Below are positions 10,066 through 23,386 of a stretch of DNA of 64,000 bases, in pieces. A model generated the notes under the pieces. It had not been told where the DNA came from, did no database searches, and was given only the letters and a program-made list of their open reading frames with translations. The position numbers were made by a program, and so were the translations under genes. Location: positions 1,302,001 to 1,366,000 of the forward strand of contig NW_026944386.1 in NCBI RefSeq assembly GCF_033439725.1, given 5' to 3'. The stretch comes from Neurospora tetraspora. Its lineage: Eukaryota; Ascomycota; Sordariomycetes; Sordariales; Sordariaceae. How positions within the stretch are numbered: position 1 is the first letter of the stretch; the number at the start of each line of letters is the position of its first letter.

Positions 10066-12330
10066 TTATTTGACCTTGCTCATGATAGTTTCCGGTCCTC
10101 TGACAACGTCCATCTGGGCGGCCCTAGCCTTGACCGCATTCAACATGCTTCTCTCAAAGTCATCTCTGGACCTCAACACCGCTTCGACCCAGCTGATCTG
10201 CAAGTCCCAATACTGGCTCTTGAACTCTGCAAACGCGTCCGGCACCGCCTCCCTATCGACCGTCAACAACTGCAAGAACGGCTCCGACACGCGCCACGTC
10301 TCCTTGATGGCGTTGCCCACATCCGGGTTGGGCAGGTTATTGAAGAAGTCAAAGGCGGTCGAGAGATCGTCAAAGATCTTGTCCTGGAAGTTATCCTGCC
10401 TGCGGAACTTGGCGCCCTTGTTGCGCACCGACGACAGGTAGCGGATGAGCAGCTCCTCGGCAAAGATTTCGATGAAGATGTCGACGAGCGAGTGGTGCAG
10501 CACCATCTTGTAGTCGGACACGTACTCCTCGAACGTGGCGATCATGCGCGCCATGGCGTTGGTCGTGTACCACCGCGGCGTGAAGAAGTCGGGCATGACG
10601 GTGCGGAAGTCGACCGCGAACACGAGCTGCGCGAACTTGGTCATGCACCACGTGCTCAGGTCGACGTAGCCGTCGCGCAGCGCCGCGATCTCCGTCTCGG
10701 CACGGTCCATGTACTGTGGCGACACGAGCGGGCTGAACTTACGCCGGAAGTCGGAGAGGTACGCCATTCGGCCTTCGTCCTCGTTGTCGTCGATGCAGGC
10801 GATTTGGTCGTTGGCTGTCGCCACGAGCCAGTCCTGCAGCGGCTGGAAGCCGTCCAGCTCCGGTTGGCCTTGTGGGGGTTGCAGCTCGTACCGCGCGGCT
10901 TCGTCCTCGAGCATCTTTTGCCAGGATTGCTGGCGGGTACGTAGGCGCTGGAACATGGCGTCGATGACACCTTCGACGACATCGGCACGCTTCGAGTTGC
11001 CCGCGGCATCGACTTGCTCGCGGAGCATGCGCCAGAGGTCGACCAAGTTCTTGGTGCGGAAGTATCCATACTCGTCCTGGTCGAGGTTGCCGCCCTCGAC
11101 ATTGCGGTCGGTAAAGTCTTTGACCTCTTGCTTGTAGATACGGTCGATCCATTCGTCGAGGAACTTGATAATGAGGGCGCGGAAGTCGCGCACTAGTTCG
11201 GCCTCGCGGTTGTCGATCACATGTGGTGTTAGTTCGTCCTGCTTCATTCCCAATTTGGTCATCTTGCGATAGTAGGCCTCAGGCCAGCTGATAATGGCCA
11301 GGGTATGCGCTGAACTGGTCTCTGGGTCGTCGATTAGCCGAATGAGGTAGTCGTGCATCAGGCCGTGATAGATGGTAGCCCATGTCTTGAATATCTTCCA
11401 CTTCTTGGGCATCAGAGGAGTCATGCCGATCTTGACGGCGTTCAGGTCGTTGAAGTACCATTTCAAAGACTTATCGAGCATATCCGGATCGCCCAAGAAC
11501 TTCTCCTTGCTCTCCTTGAACTGATCCTCAGCAAAGGTCTTGATAGCCTTCAAAAACTTGTCCTTATAACCCCTGACCGTCTTGGCGCCATCGGTTATGC
11601 TCTGGAAGCGTGTGGCCATCTCCTTGTGATCCTTCAGCGCTTCTTGCAAAGCCAAAACCCTCTGGTCACTCTTCTCCTCGGCCTCTATTATCAGTGCAAA
11701 ACGCACCACCAAACTGTTGTTGTCCGCAATAACCAGGTTGATCAAACTCATGGCCACGAGGGTGATATTCACATCAAACCACTCGATGTATTTATCCAGA
11801 CGGGAAAAGTAATCCTCCAGTGTAGACTGCAGGCCCGGGTCGTCGCCTCTCTGTATTTGTTCGATAGCATCGTCTCGGATATTACGGAGCTGCGTCAACT
11901 CGTAGTGAATAGCCAGCAAGTTGGGCATGTTCTCGGGGTCCTCGTCGTCCTCGTTCAACATCCTGTCGATGGTATCTAGGCGCTCGCTGAAAGTTTCGAG
12001 GTTGCGGCGCATAGTCTCGACGGCGCCAAAGTTGCGGTGGGCTTGGGACACCAGGTTGATGGTTGCAAAGTCGGTGATCATGTCTTGCGACTCGGAACAT
12101 ATCTTGTCGATTTTCATCATCTCCTCCTTGATCTGCTGCACCGTCTTTTGTCCCTCGGATAGGCCGTTCATACCGGCCTGTGTCGTCTCGAGCTGCTCCC
12201 GCAAGCCGCTGCGAAGTTGGGAGTCGACGGCTGCCTTCTTCCTCATGAACTCGGCCTTGAGGGTGGTGATCTTGTCGAGATCATCGGGGTGCCGGAGCAG
12301 CTCGGCGAGGTTGACGGGCGGTAAATCCAT
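10066..12330 (-). CDS. SEC6: Exocyst complex subunit Sec6
   Basis: One exon of 754 residues with no break. The N-terminal third is helical with coiled-coil character and includes P-E-D-M/E-N-M-P-N-L-L-x-I-H-Y-E-L-T-Q-L-R-N. The rest matches the all-helical Sec6 rod: K-W-Y-F-N-D-L-N near residue 290, a W-A-T-I-Y-H-G segment, and a C-terminal domain with F-F-T-P-R-W-Y and an E-E-Y-V-S-D-Y region. Sec6 is a core subunit of the exocyst, which tethers secretory vesicles to the plasma membrane and in filamentous fungi acts at the growing hyphal tip. Length agrees with the family (about 750-800). M-D-L-P at 12330 is a natural start. Confidence 0.93.
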   Translation of the reverse strand: MDLPPVNLAELLRHPDDLDKITTLKAEFMRKKAAVDSQLRSGLREQLETTQAGMNGLSEGQKTVQQIKEEMMKIDKICSESQDMITDFATINLVSQAHRNFGAVETMRRNLETFSERLDTIDRMLNEDDEDPENMPNLLAIHYELTQLRNIRDDAIEQIQRGDDPGLQSTLEDYFSRLDKYIEWFDVNITLVAMSLINLVIADNNSLVVRFALIIEAEEKSDQRVLALQEALKDHKEMATRFQSITDGAKTVRGYKDKFLKAIKTFAEDQFKESKEKFLGDPDMLDKSLKWYFNDLNAVKIGMTPLMPKKWKIFKTWATIYHGLMHDYLIRLIDDPETSSAHTLAIISWPEAYYRKMTKLGMKQDELTPHVIDNREAELVRDFRALIIKFLDEWIDRIYKQEVKDFTDRNVEGGNLDQDEYGYFRTKNLVDLWRMLREQVDAAGNSKRADVVEGVIDAMFQRLRTRQQSWQKMLEDEAARYELQPPQGQPELDGFQPLQDWLVATANDQIACIDDNEDEGRMAYLSDFRRKFSPLVSPQYMDRAETEIAALRDGYVDLSTWCMTKFAQLVFAVDFRTVMPDFFTPRWYTTNAMARMIATFEEYVSDYKMVLHHSLVDIFIEIFAEELLIRYLSSVRNKGAKFRRQDNFQDKIFDDLSTAFDFFNNLPNPDVGNAIKETWRVSEPFLQLLTVDREAVPDAFAEFKSQYWDLQISWVEAVLRSRDDFERSMLNAVKARAAQMDVVRGPETIMSKVK

Positions 12331-13743
12331 CTTCGTGTGTGTGTGTATGTGTATTATCCGCGTGGTGGTGGAAAGTTGGTTGTTAGATATGTTGTGCTTC
12401 TCCTTGACGTCGTCTTCCGTGATCCGTGTAGCGTGTTGCCTGGACGGTAAGTCTGCATGTTCGCTTCACCTCATACCATGTCGCGCAATGTGTTCAGTAT
12501 GGTTCCCGTCGCAAGTGTTAAGAAGATGTGGATGTTGCTCTCTCGGCTGCTCGGTGTGTCCGTCGTAGTGTTTGGTAGTAGTATAGGTAGCGTTGGTGTT
12601 GTGTTTCGTTGCGGCTCCTGCTCCTGGCAGGTGGAATGGAATGGCGGTTGACGTTGTGTGTGATCTTTGGGGGGAACCGGCGGCGTCGCAGGTACCCTAG
12701 CGGACCCTGACAAGTACCTGGCACTACAGACAGGGGATGAGCTCTAAAAGGGTACCTTCGCTTTGCTCTGGCGCAAAGTACCAGGAATGCATTTACACGG
12801 GAAAACGGGCGTGGGCCGATTGGCTTGTGCGCATAGCTGCATATCTGCAAACTTACTGTAACGACGGCGGTATCCTGTGAAACATAGGTTGACTGTGCCG
12901 AGGACCATCCTGTCCAGGGGCTTTGTTTCCTTTTCTGATTGCTATAGCTACCGTCTTGTCCTCCGGTGCCCAACTCGTCGCTCCCATCTGGTACCAAGAT
13001 CGAGATGTCATGCGCATAACTGGAGTGGATGTGATTTTCATATCTGTTGGGTATCATGACTACGAGCAGTTGACCGGGAAGCTACTGGCAGCGATACCCT
13101 GAAAATGTGAGCATGAAGCTACATCCTTGAGCTCGCACGATCGCGGTTATTTTGAAAGTCAACGTATTTGAGCTCTAAAGCTGTACAGGAGCAATAAACA
13201 GGTCAGAAGCACCGCTTTTCCGACCTGGAGTGCTTTTCTGAAAACACCTTACCTGACAAGACTTACCATAGCGTCACTAGATACAGACGCAGTCAGATGA
13301 TGGTGGACTACGCGGCTTGCTTACCTCGCAACATTGTCGAAGTAGTCAATGTTTCCTTGGTCGTCCCGTGTCGGATCTCATCCAAACAAGCTTTCCTTCC
13401 ATCCGTGATCACAGCTTCAGCCAGAGGAGCCCCAGCACCCGTTGCCACCATCCATCTTCCCCTTATCGAAGTCAAAAGGTTTGCCAGAGCCATTGGTTCT
13501 CGGAGGGTCCAGAAAGAGAAAAACGTCGGGGCTGATGATGATGGTGGTTTCTATCCGTGTCGTATCATATACAGAAGAGCGCCCGGACAGTCCGGACTAC
13601 CTGCGTCTATATCCGTGCCGGTCGGTTCTTTGCGTTTCCCCCCTTTCGGTATATCCCCCCCTTATTACGCACGCATCAAGCTCATCGCCCGCTCAAACTT
13701 CCCGATCATATCGGCACCCGCATAACAGCTAGTAGCGAGCCGT
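12331..13743. promoter_or_regulatory. Intergenic: SEC6 5' flank and COX8 3' flank
   Basis: SEC6 starts leftwards from here and COX8 ends at 13,744, so the SEC6 promoter lies in this stretch. Frames of up to 179 codons occur but have no recognisable domain and sit in low-information sequence. A GT-rich run lies just upstream of the SEC6 start (about 12,332-12,352). Confidence 0.5.
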
Positions 13744-14066
13744 TTAAGAGCGGGGGCGGTAGGTCTGCCAGACTGTTGTGTTTGAAACCAGATTACGTCA
13801 GTGGAACCGTATACTTTCGCTCTCGGACAGGGAGAATATCACGCACCGGCAATGGCAACGGGAGACCCGAAGCCGACGACGCAGTACATGAGGTAACGGA
13901 ACCAGAAGAAGCGGGTCTTGGGGTTGAAGGGAAGGTTGGAGCGGGGACCCTCGGGGTAGTGGTAGGGCGACGAGAGCTGGGCGCGGGTGTTCTGGAAGGT
14001 GCGGCGAGCAACGAGGCTGAAGGGCTGCTGGCGGGGAGCCGCGCGGAGGGCAACACGGGAGAACAT
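13744..14066 (-). CDS. COX8: Cytochrome c oxidase subunit Cox8 (VIIc type)
   Basis: Two exons, 14066-13847 and 13772-13744, encode 82 residues; the 74-nt intron has GT...AG ends. The N-terminal presequence is rich in Arg, Ala and Gln and ends near R-R-T-F-Q-N-T-R-A-Q-L. The mature part reads S-S-P-Y-H-Y-P-E-G-P-R-S-N-L-P-F-N followed by a transmembrane helix ending G-F-G-S-P-V-A-I-A, then V-W-Q-T-Y. This is the fungal Cox8/mammalian COX7C family, a one-helix subunit of complex IV in the inner mitochondrial membrane. The second exon holds only ten codons and is easily missed: without splicing the frame stops at 13,839 right after A-I-A-G-A and loses the V-W-Q-T-Y end. Confidence 0.92.
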
Positions 14067-14911
14067 CTTTTTTCTCGCAAAGCAATTCACACGCAGTCAG
14101 CTTTCCGATATCAAAGTTGCAATTGAGCGCAGAGCTCGGGGCGAGCTGCAGAGTGGCATGGCAAGGGGGACGGCATACCTTGAGTGGAGATTTGGTGATT
14201 CCTTGCTCGGTCAGAAGCTGGTGTCAAGGAGAGTCGAGGTGGGAAAGCACTTGGAGTGTGGTGATGAAACTGGAGGAGCTGCCCGTGGTGGTCCGTGACG
14301 CTAGTGCGGAATCTTGACGTTCGGAATTGGGAATAAGCTCGGCTGTCTCAGCTGGCTGCACAGCTCTGGCAGCTGCGCGTGGTGGGTGTCGGGCCTGACC
14401 AGTCGCAGGCCATTTGTTGTGGTGGACGGTGGTATGACTTTTTGCGCATCTGACCGGAATGGCTCGCCGTACAGGTACTTTCACGCGGCGAATGGGTCCT
14501 CCCCCAAACTCCCATTCTTCCAGCTGCCAAGTACCCAGGGCCGAAACTGGCCCAAGCTCTCGAGGTTGAGCTCCCCAAGGTACAAAGCACGTCACAGCCA
14601 GTTCTTCTTATCGGAGCAAATTCCATGGCGCTTATCGCGTTATCACTCTTTATCTTCGCCTATCTCGGCGGTTGTTTCGTCCTCAACTTACACCCAAAAG
14701 GCAAACACTCCAACAGGTTAGAACTCAAAACGATGCTAATCATAAAGTGGTATCTCGCGAGTGCTTTATGTTCAGGTATCATTTCCAACTTTTGCTTCTA
14801 ATAAGGCTGCCACGCTCCGAATAAACACCATCACCCAAACATGCAAAGGTATATCCGGTTTAAATAGGTACAACAAATGAGAACCACCCTTTTCGCCCAT
14901 CCGCACTCTGT
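14067..14911. promoter_or_regulatory. Intergenic: COX8 promoter side, glutathione reductase 3' side
   Basis: Both flanking genes are on the minus strand, so the part near 14,067 should hold the COX8 promoter and the part near 14,900 the 3' end of the reductase transcript. I see no additional gene. Confidence 0.5.
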
Positions 14912-17855
<2,944 letters not shown>

Positions 17856-19274
17856 ATGGTGGGCAAGCCGTCCGCGGCGGCCAAGTTGTCGCTCGGCCAG
17901 TTGCAGGAGCTCATGGTCCGGTGTGGTCTGCCAAAGACTGGTTCAAAGCTTCTCCTATACAACCGTATTCGAGCCGCTGCTAGAGAGCACAAGCCCTTAG
18001 CCCCTGACTCTCGCATTCTCAGTATCGACATGGGTCTCAAGAACTTCGCCTACAGTGTTCTCACTCCAGTCATGCAAGGCAGCAAGGCCATGGCCGAAGA
18101 GTATCCTTTGCCTGGAGACGTAAAGCCCAAGGACGAAGATATCGTTGACACGGCCAGTTTCTTCGAAAAGCTTGAAGGAACCAAGGACAAAGAGAATGGC
18201 GACTTCGAGCGAAAATTCGAACCAAATCTGATAACAGACAGGGTTTATAATATAAACAACACTACAAGGCGTGTGGCCGATCTGCACGCATGGCGCCACC
18301 TCAACCTTCTCCCCTGGCTTGAGGTGAACAATATCGACGGAAAAAATACGGACGCCGTCGGCGAGAACTTTGCCCCTAACGCCATGGCTGACATGGCCTA
18401 CCGTCTTATCACGGAGCATATTCTGCCCCAAAAGCCAACCCACATTCTCATCGAGCGTCAGCGCTTCCGCACCGCCAACACGGCCGGCATCTTTGAGTGG
18501 ACCGTCCGTGTAAACATGCTCGAGTCCATGATCTACGCCATTCTGCGCGTCATGCAAAACCGCCGCGAGTTCAACGGCGTCGTGGTTGCCGTGCCGCCCA
18601 AGCGCGTGGTCAACTATCTTATGGACAAGTACGAACGTGAAATACCCTCACCCGGCCATCTGGCGAACCCTGAAAGGCACAGGATAAAGCCGAAACCGAT
18701 ACGAGGCTTCCGGATGTTGGAGAACGAGATCCCACCCAAGGAGGACAAGGATGACGAGCTTCTCAACCCATTCGAGGAGCCCATCAACGTTGACGAGAAG
18801 GAAACCAAGATGAAGATCAAGAACGTCAAGAAGGCCCGGATGTGCCTTTTGGGTTCGTGGTTAAAGAATCAGGAAAAGCTCGGTCTCGCAAACCGTGAGA
18901 TGCAGCGCATGGCCCACTACTTCGTAAGGGCCGCTCCTGTCGCCGTCAACCATTTGTTGTCTCTGACCAAGCAGAAATTGAAGAACGACGCTGTAGTAAT
19001 GCCGGATCCCAAGGACCTCCCGGAGTCCCTCGGCGTCGGCACATTGATGGGCAAGAGACAAGAGAAGACGGAGCGCGTTACCAAGGGCGAACACATCGAG
19101 AAGATGGACGACTTGTGCGACTCGGTTACCCAGGGACTCGCCTGGCTGGAGTGGAGGTTACAGTTGGAGGAAGCTATGAAGAGGAAGCCGTGGATTATGG
19201 AGGATAATGAGGAACCGGAGAGACCCAAGCTGGGAATTGCTGTGAGGAAGAGAACAACGGGCGGAGGTCTATAA
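17856..19274 (+). CDS. CCE1: Mitochondrial Holliday junction resolvase, Cce1/Ydc2 type
   Basis: A single frame of 472 residues from the ATG at 17856. The N-terminal 45 residues form a SAP-like DNA-binding motif (L-S-L-G-Q-L-Q-E-L-M-V-R-C-G-L-P-K-T-G-S-K). An RNase-H-like resolvase core follows: I-L-S-I-D-M-G-L-K-N-F-A with Asp58 as the first metal ligand and H-I-L-I-E-R-Q-R-F-R-T with Glu200 as the next acidic residue. These are the signatures of Cce1/Ydc2, which cleaves four-way junctions in mitochondrial DNA and allows segregation of mitochondrial genomes. An acidic and Lys-rich insert near residues 265-330 makes it longer than S. pombe Ydc2 (about 260 residues). The C-terminal part again looks family-like (D-S-V-T-Q-G-L-A-W). 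Confidence 0.9.
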   Translation: MVGKPSAAAKLSLGQLQELMVRCGLPKTGSKLLLYNRIRAAAREHKPLAPDSRILSIDMGLKNFAYSVLTPVMQGSKAMAEEYPLPGDVKPKDEDIVDTASFFEKLEGTKDKENGDFERKFEPNLITDRVYNINNTTRRVADLHAWRHLNLLPWLEVNNIDGKNTDAVGENFAPNAMADMAYRLITEHILPQKPTHILIERQRFRTANTAGIFEWTVRVNMLESMIYAILRVMQNRREFNGVVVAVPPKRVVNYLMDKYEREIPSPGHLANPERHRIKPKPIRGFRMLENEIPPKEDKDDELLNPFEEPINVDEKETKMKIKNVKKARMCLLGSWLKNQEKLGLANREMQRMAHYFVRAAPVAVNHLLSLTKQKLKNDAVVMPDPKDLPESLGVGTLMGKRQEKTERVTKGEHIEKMDDLCDSVTQGLAWLEWRLQLEEAMKRKPWIMEDNEEPERPKLGIAVRKRTTGGGL

Positions 19275-19528
19275 AAGGCGGGCTCGGCACAGAGCTACTG
19301 TATGTACGATAAAGTGTTGCCAAGATACCTGTCATAGAAAGTGATAAAATCCGTTCTCTCATTGCGTTACCCTGCCGATGATGTCGTAACTATTGCCTTG
19401 CAGAATGACTTCTTGCTAATACGCAAGACTATGAATAGAAATATGGGTATCATATTAATCCAGACCTCAAACACTGCATCAACCAAGAGATCAACCAGCT
19501 ACTAAACTCCAAGCCTCTCCCTTCATCC
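19275..19528. other. Convergent intergenic gap, CCE1 / RecQ
   Basis: Both flanking genes end here; only 3' untranslated sequence is expected and nothing else is seen. Confidence 0.5.
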
Positions 19529-21155
19529 CTACTCACTCCAATATTCATCATACATCCCCTCTTCCCGCTGAGTACTAACCCATTCCTCACTCGCCAATCC
19601 CCTCGCCATCCTCCTCTTCAGCCCCTGAGGATCCTTATGCCAGTCACACGTATAATCGCACTCAGGCACTTGCGTCTCCCCAAAATACCTACAAATGGCC
19701 GCATGCCGACAAGAGCTGGTATCCTCACAATATGCCACCAGCCTACTGAGGCTCTCTTGCCTCGCCTGCTTATTATTAATCCCATCCGACCCCGAGTTCT
19801 TCGACACCGGCTCCCTCATGACCAAGTTACACACCCGGTCCCGGTCCTCGCGGCTGTAGTAAAGAAAACAATAACTCGCATTCCCATCACGACCCGCCCG
19901 CCCAGCTTCCTGATAGTACCCCTCAAACGACTTGGGCAACCGCCAATGCACCACGAACCGCACGTTCTCCTTGTCGATACCCATGCCGAAGGCCGTCGTG
20001 GCAACGATGATATCGTACCCCGGCTCGTTGGCGATCCACTTGGCCAGCGTCTCCTCCTTCATCTGGTTTGGCAGCTTCGCGTGGAAGGGCCGCGCGCCGA
20101 TGCCGTCGTGTCGTAGGGCGGCCGCGAGCGACTCAACTTCGTCGCGGGAGATGGTGTAGATGATCCCCGGTACGTTCTCGACGCGCTGGCCGGTGGCATC
20201 TAGCTCGGCTTTTCGATCCGCGGCCGCTCGGCGGTCGTACACGCCCTTTAGCCAGGTGACAAAGTCGTCGTAGCGGTCGTTGGCCTCGTCGCTGGTGAAA
20301 CGCACTTCGAGGTGCAGGTTGGGTCGGTGAGCTGTCATGCCGAAGATCTTGAGTTTTCCGGGTGTCTTGTCCAGCCCTAGCGTGGTGAGCACATCTCGGC
20401 GGACTTGATCGTTGGCTGTGGCTGTGAGACACATAACTGGTACGTCGGGGAAGTTTTCACGGAACCAGGAGAGCCGTTTAAAGTCTTTGCGGAAGTCGTG
20501 ACCCCATTCTGAGATGCAATGGGCTTCGTCAACCACGATGCGTGCTAGCTCGTGCTGCTCATAGACGAGTTTCAGTTTCCGCCGGAAGTGATCGCCGGAA
20601 CATAGCTCGGGAGTCACGTATAGAAGGCGCGTAAGGGGATGTCCAGTTGCGAGATCAGCGTAAATGTAGTCCCGCTCTGGCATGGTAGTGTTGCTGTTCA
20701 AGGTGCGAGCGTCCACATCTGATGCCCTGAGGGCCTCGACTTGGTTCATCTGAGCGTGTCAGTGACTTGCTTGAACAATGTTCAGTCAGAGTGATTGAAC
20801 TGACCATGAGACTCAGCAATGGAGAAATCACAATAGTGACTAAATAGACAAGGTCAGAATGCGCTTACTTCAGCCGTAAACAGTTTGAAAATGATAGACA
20901 TACTTCCACGGTCTATTACGGCTGGAAGTTGGAAGCATAGACTCTTGCCGAACGAGGTGGCTGCCTGGACGAAGACATCATGACCGTCGAGGGCAGCTTT
21001 GATGATCTCTCTCTGATGTGGTCTGCGAAAAGTGGTTAGAAGTAGATCATAAAGAAATGGGTCTCTAAGAGTTCATACCTGAAATTCTCTTTGCCGAACT
21101 GTCGACGAAGAGTAAAGTCTATGTCCTTGAAGGAGTCGCTCCTTAGGAGAGGCAT
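19529..21155 (-). CDS. Short RecQ-family ATP-dependent DNA helicase
   Basis: Four exons, 21155-21079, 21022-20904, 20839-20805 and 20749-19529, give 483 residues; introns of 56, 64 and 55 nt all have GT...AG ends. The order of motifs is that of RecQ: F-R-P-H-Q-R-E (residues 25-31), Walker A A-T-S-F-G-K-S (47-53), I-S-P-L-L-S-L-M, D-E-A-H (151-154) with C-I-S-E-W-G-H, then F-G-M-G-I-D-K and Q-E-A-G-R-A-G-R-D-G in the second lobe, and a Cys-rich zinc-binding end (C-R-H-A-A-I-C-R-Y-F-G...C...C). There is no winged-helix or HRDC domain, so it is a minimal RecQ. Walker A reads T-S-F-G-K-S where most RecQs have G-x-G-K-S. It is not the long qde-3/BLM type; its exact role is unknown. Confidence 0.88.
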
Positions 21156-21710
21156 CGTTGCTTTGGCCGTTGCTGAATTTGAGCGCCTGGTCGCAGCTAT
21201 CGTGTCGCTCAGACTTCCATTTAGACTAGGAAATGACAGAAGATCGAAGCCTTACAGCTTCACTTTCCGATCAGGGTGCAAGATTGGAGGTAACGAGTTC
21301 ATCCCATCACGTTGGCTTGGTCGCGTCTGTTTTGTTTACTTCCATCGATGTGCATTTGAAGTGAAGTAGAAGTGAAGTTCTGTTTGGCCCAAAGTTGTAG
21401 GGGGTTCCCAGTGTTAGTTGGCGGATTAGGCGCCAAATCGCCACTGTAAGCAGCACTGTAAGGCCCCACCAGTTCAGCATTGGGCGAGGTCGGTGTTGCG
21501 AATCGTTTGTCCAAGCTTCATGATCACGGTTGACATATTTATCTTAAGAAGAAATGCATTGCCATTACTTTGACGTGGTGGATAAATGGTTAATCCACCT
21601 CGCAATGCAGCCTTAATAACTGCTACGACCTGTCCATGTTCCTCCCTCCTACGTTCACTCCCACCAAATCTACCATCTCAAACCCAACCCCAAAAGAGTT
21701 GGGAAAGAAC
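21156..21710. promoter_or_regulatory. Intergenic: RecQ promoter side, reductase 3' side
   Basis: Both neighbours are on the minus strand. The segment near 21,156 should carry the RecQ promoter. No further feature is recognised. Confidence 0.45.
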
Positions 21711-22675
21711 TCACCAAACCCCCGGAATAACCGCCCACTTCTTCTTGATCTTCTCCTCCCCAAACTTCTCCATATACCACTGCTTCCCCTTGACCGCCCT
21801 CGGCAACATCGCCGCCACCTCATTCAGCAAGAAGCACCTCGCCGGCAGACACCCCCAACCAGCGGCCATGTAAAACCCAAGCCACTCAACCCACTCGCAA
21901 AAGTAATGCGGGTAAAGCATCACCTTGAACAGTCCCGCCTTGGGAATCTCGTAGTGCTTCTCCACCTTCTTGCCCGGCTGTCCCATATTCCCATTCTGCT
22001 TCGCCAGCCTCTCTTGCCTGCGGGTTTCCCGGCGTCTGATCTCCCTCAGCTCGTCATCGTGGTAGTAATTCGCCATCAGGCCGACGTAGAATAACGCGAT
22101 TCCGCATGTGAACTGAAGTGTGGGAAACGAGCTAGACAGTTGCTTGGCCCATGCCGCATGGCTCGTGGGACCGTAGGCCGCCAGCCAAGCGCCGATCAAG
22201 GTTCCGTTGATAATCTGGAAGCCAAAGGCGGAGAGCCAAATGACGATGTGTATGGGCGCCATGCTGGGCTGCAGGAAGGGAAAGGCGATGGCGCGGTACC
22301 AATAGTGGATCACGAAGAGGCCGGCGAGCACCTTGTTTTGCCAGGGCAGGTCGCTGAGGGTTAAGCCGTGCTGGGCGGGGAGGGTGCGCATCATGTAAAG
22401 CAATGACATGAAGCCGGGCGCTTCCATGGTGAGCCAGCCGATCCGGCCGGGTAGGTTGAGGCGGCTAGTGACTGAGGTCTTGCCCATTCCGTACCAGGAG
22501 ATACCCCATTGAAGGGAGGCGGCCTGGTCAGTTGTGTCAATTGTGATGTAGAGAATTCTCAAGATAGGGCGGTGACACATACCACGGGGAACCACTTCCA
22601 CAGGGAGATAATGAGATCGTAATTTTCTCTCGTGGGAGGATACCAGTTGTCTATTAGGCCTACGGTAGTCGACAT
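21711..22675 (-). CDS. Steroid 5-alpha-reductase family membrane protein
   Basis: Exons 22675-22583 and 22523-21711 give 301 residues. The protein is hydrophobic with about six membrane segments. The C-terminal half holds the family pattern: an N-Y-Y-H-D-D-E-L region, then G-L-F-K-V-M-L-Y-P-H-Y-F-C-E-W-V-E-W-L-G-F, which matches the NADPH-binding end of the 3-oxo-5-alpha-steroid 4-dehydrogenase domain. An internal motif P-A-Q-H-G-L and H-Y-W-Y-R-A-I-A-F-P also fits, as animal 5-alpha-reductases have H-Y-x-x-R there. Members reduce a carbon-carbon double bond next to a carbonyl; in fungi the true substrate is usually unknown. The only intron is 59 nt. It probably resides in the ER membrane. 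Confidence 0.85.
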
Positions 22676-23386
22676 TTTCTTCTTTGTTGGCGCTCGGCCG
22701 AGGATTTATCGGGTGAGGTTGTTGAGTCGAAGGTGAACGGCAACTTCAAGTCGGCGTATGGGTGATGAAATTCTCAGAACTCCCTTGTTTACTAAATAGG
22801 AATGCTTATACCCGGAATCCTGATCAACATTACGAAAGAACGAAAGAGAGAAGGTGCAAAGCAAGAGAAAGGTGAATGGGAAGGAAACAACGGACAGTAC
22901 GTAAGAGTTGTTTATATTCGCTGGCAGGGGCCACTTCTGACCAATGATGTTAATGAAACCACTCCGCAATCATCCCAACAGGGGTAATCTAACCTGGTAC
23001 TACAGTGCTCAATAACTAACGTTTGGCCTATCACCGCCCAGCTACGCTCCCAAAATGTTACCACAGGATTCACCCGTGATGCAGAGTTGTCGATTTCGAA
23101 CAAAAACACCGGACAATATCATTTCCGTTGATACCATCCAGTTCGACCACACTTGCAACCGCTATACCATCTTCCAGGTAGTACCTAGCCTCAGGTGTGT
23201 ACTATAATAAGTCGAAAAACTGCCATTCTGACCAATAACAAACAAATTCCCAACTCCAATCCTCTCTGGTATCATTCGTTTCTTCATGATGACACTCGAA
23301 CAAAACACTACACCCTGCGCCTGAACTTAAACACCAACCCATGCCAACATGATTGCGCAACCGAGAAGTTATACGTTAACCACCAA
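22676..23386. promoter_or_regulatory. Intergenic: reductase promoter side, MINDY 3' side
   Basis: Both neighbours are on the minus strand, so the reductase promoter lies near 22,676. Small frames are present but none looks coding. Confidence 0.45.
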
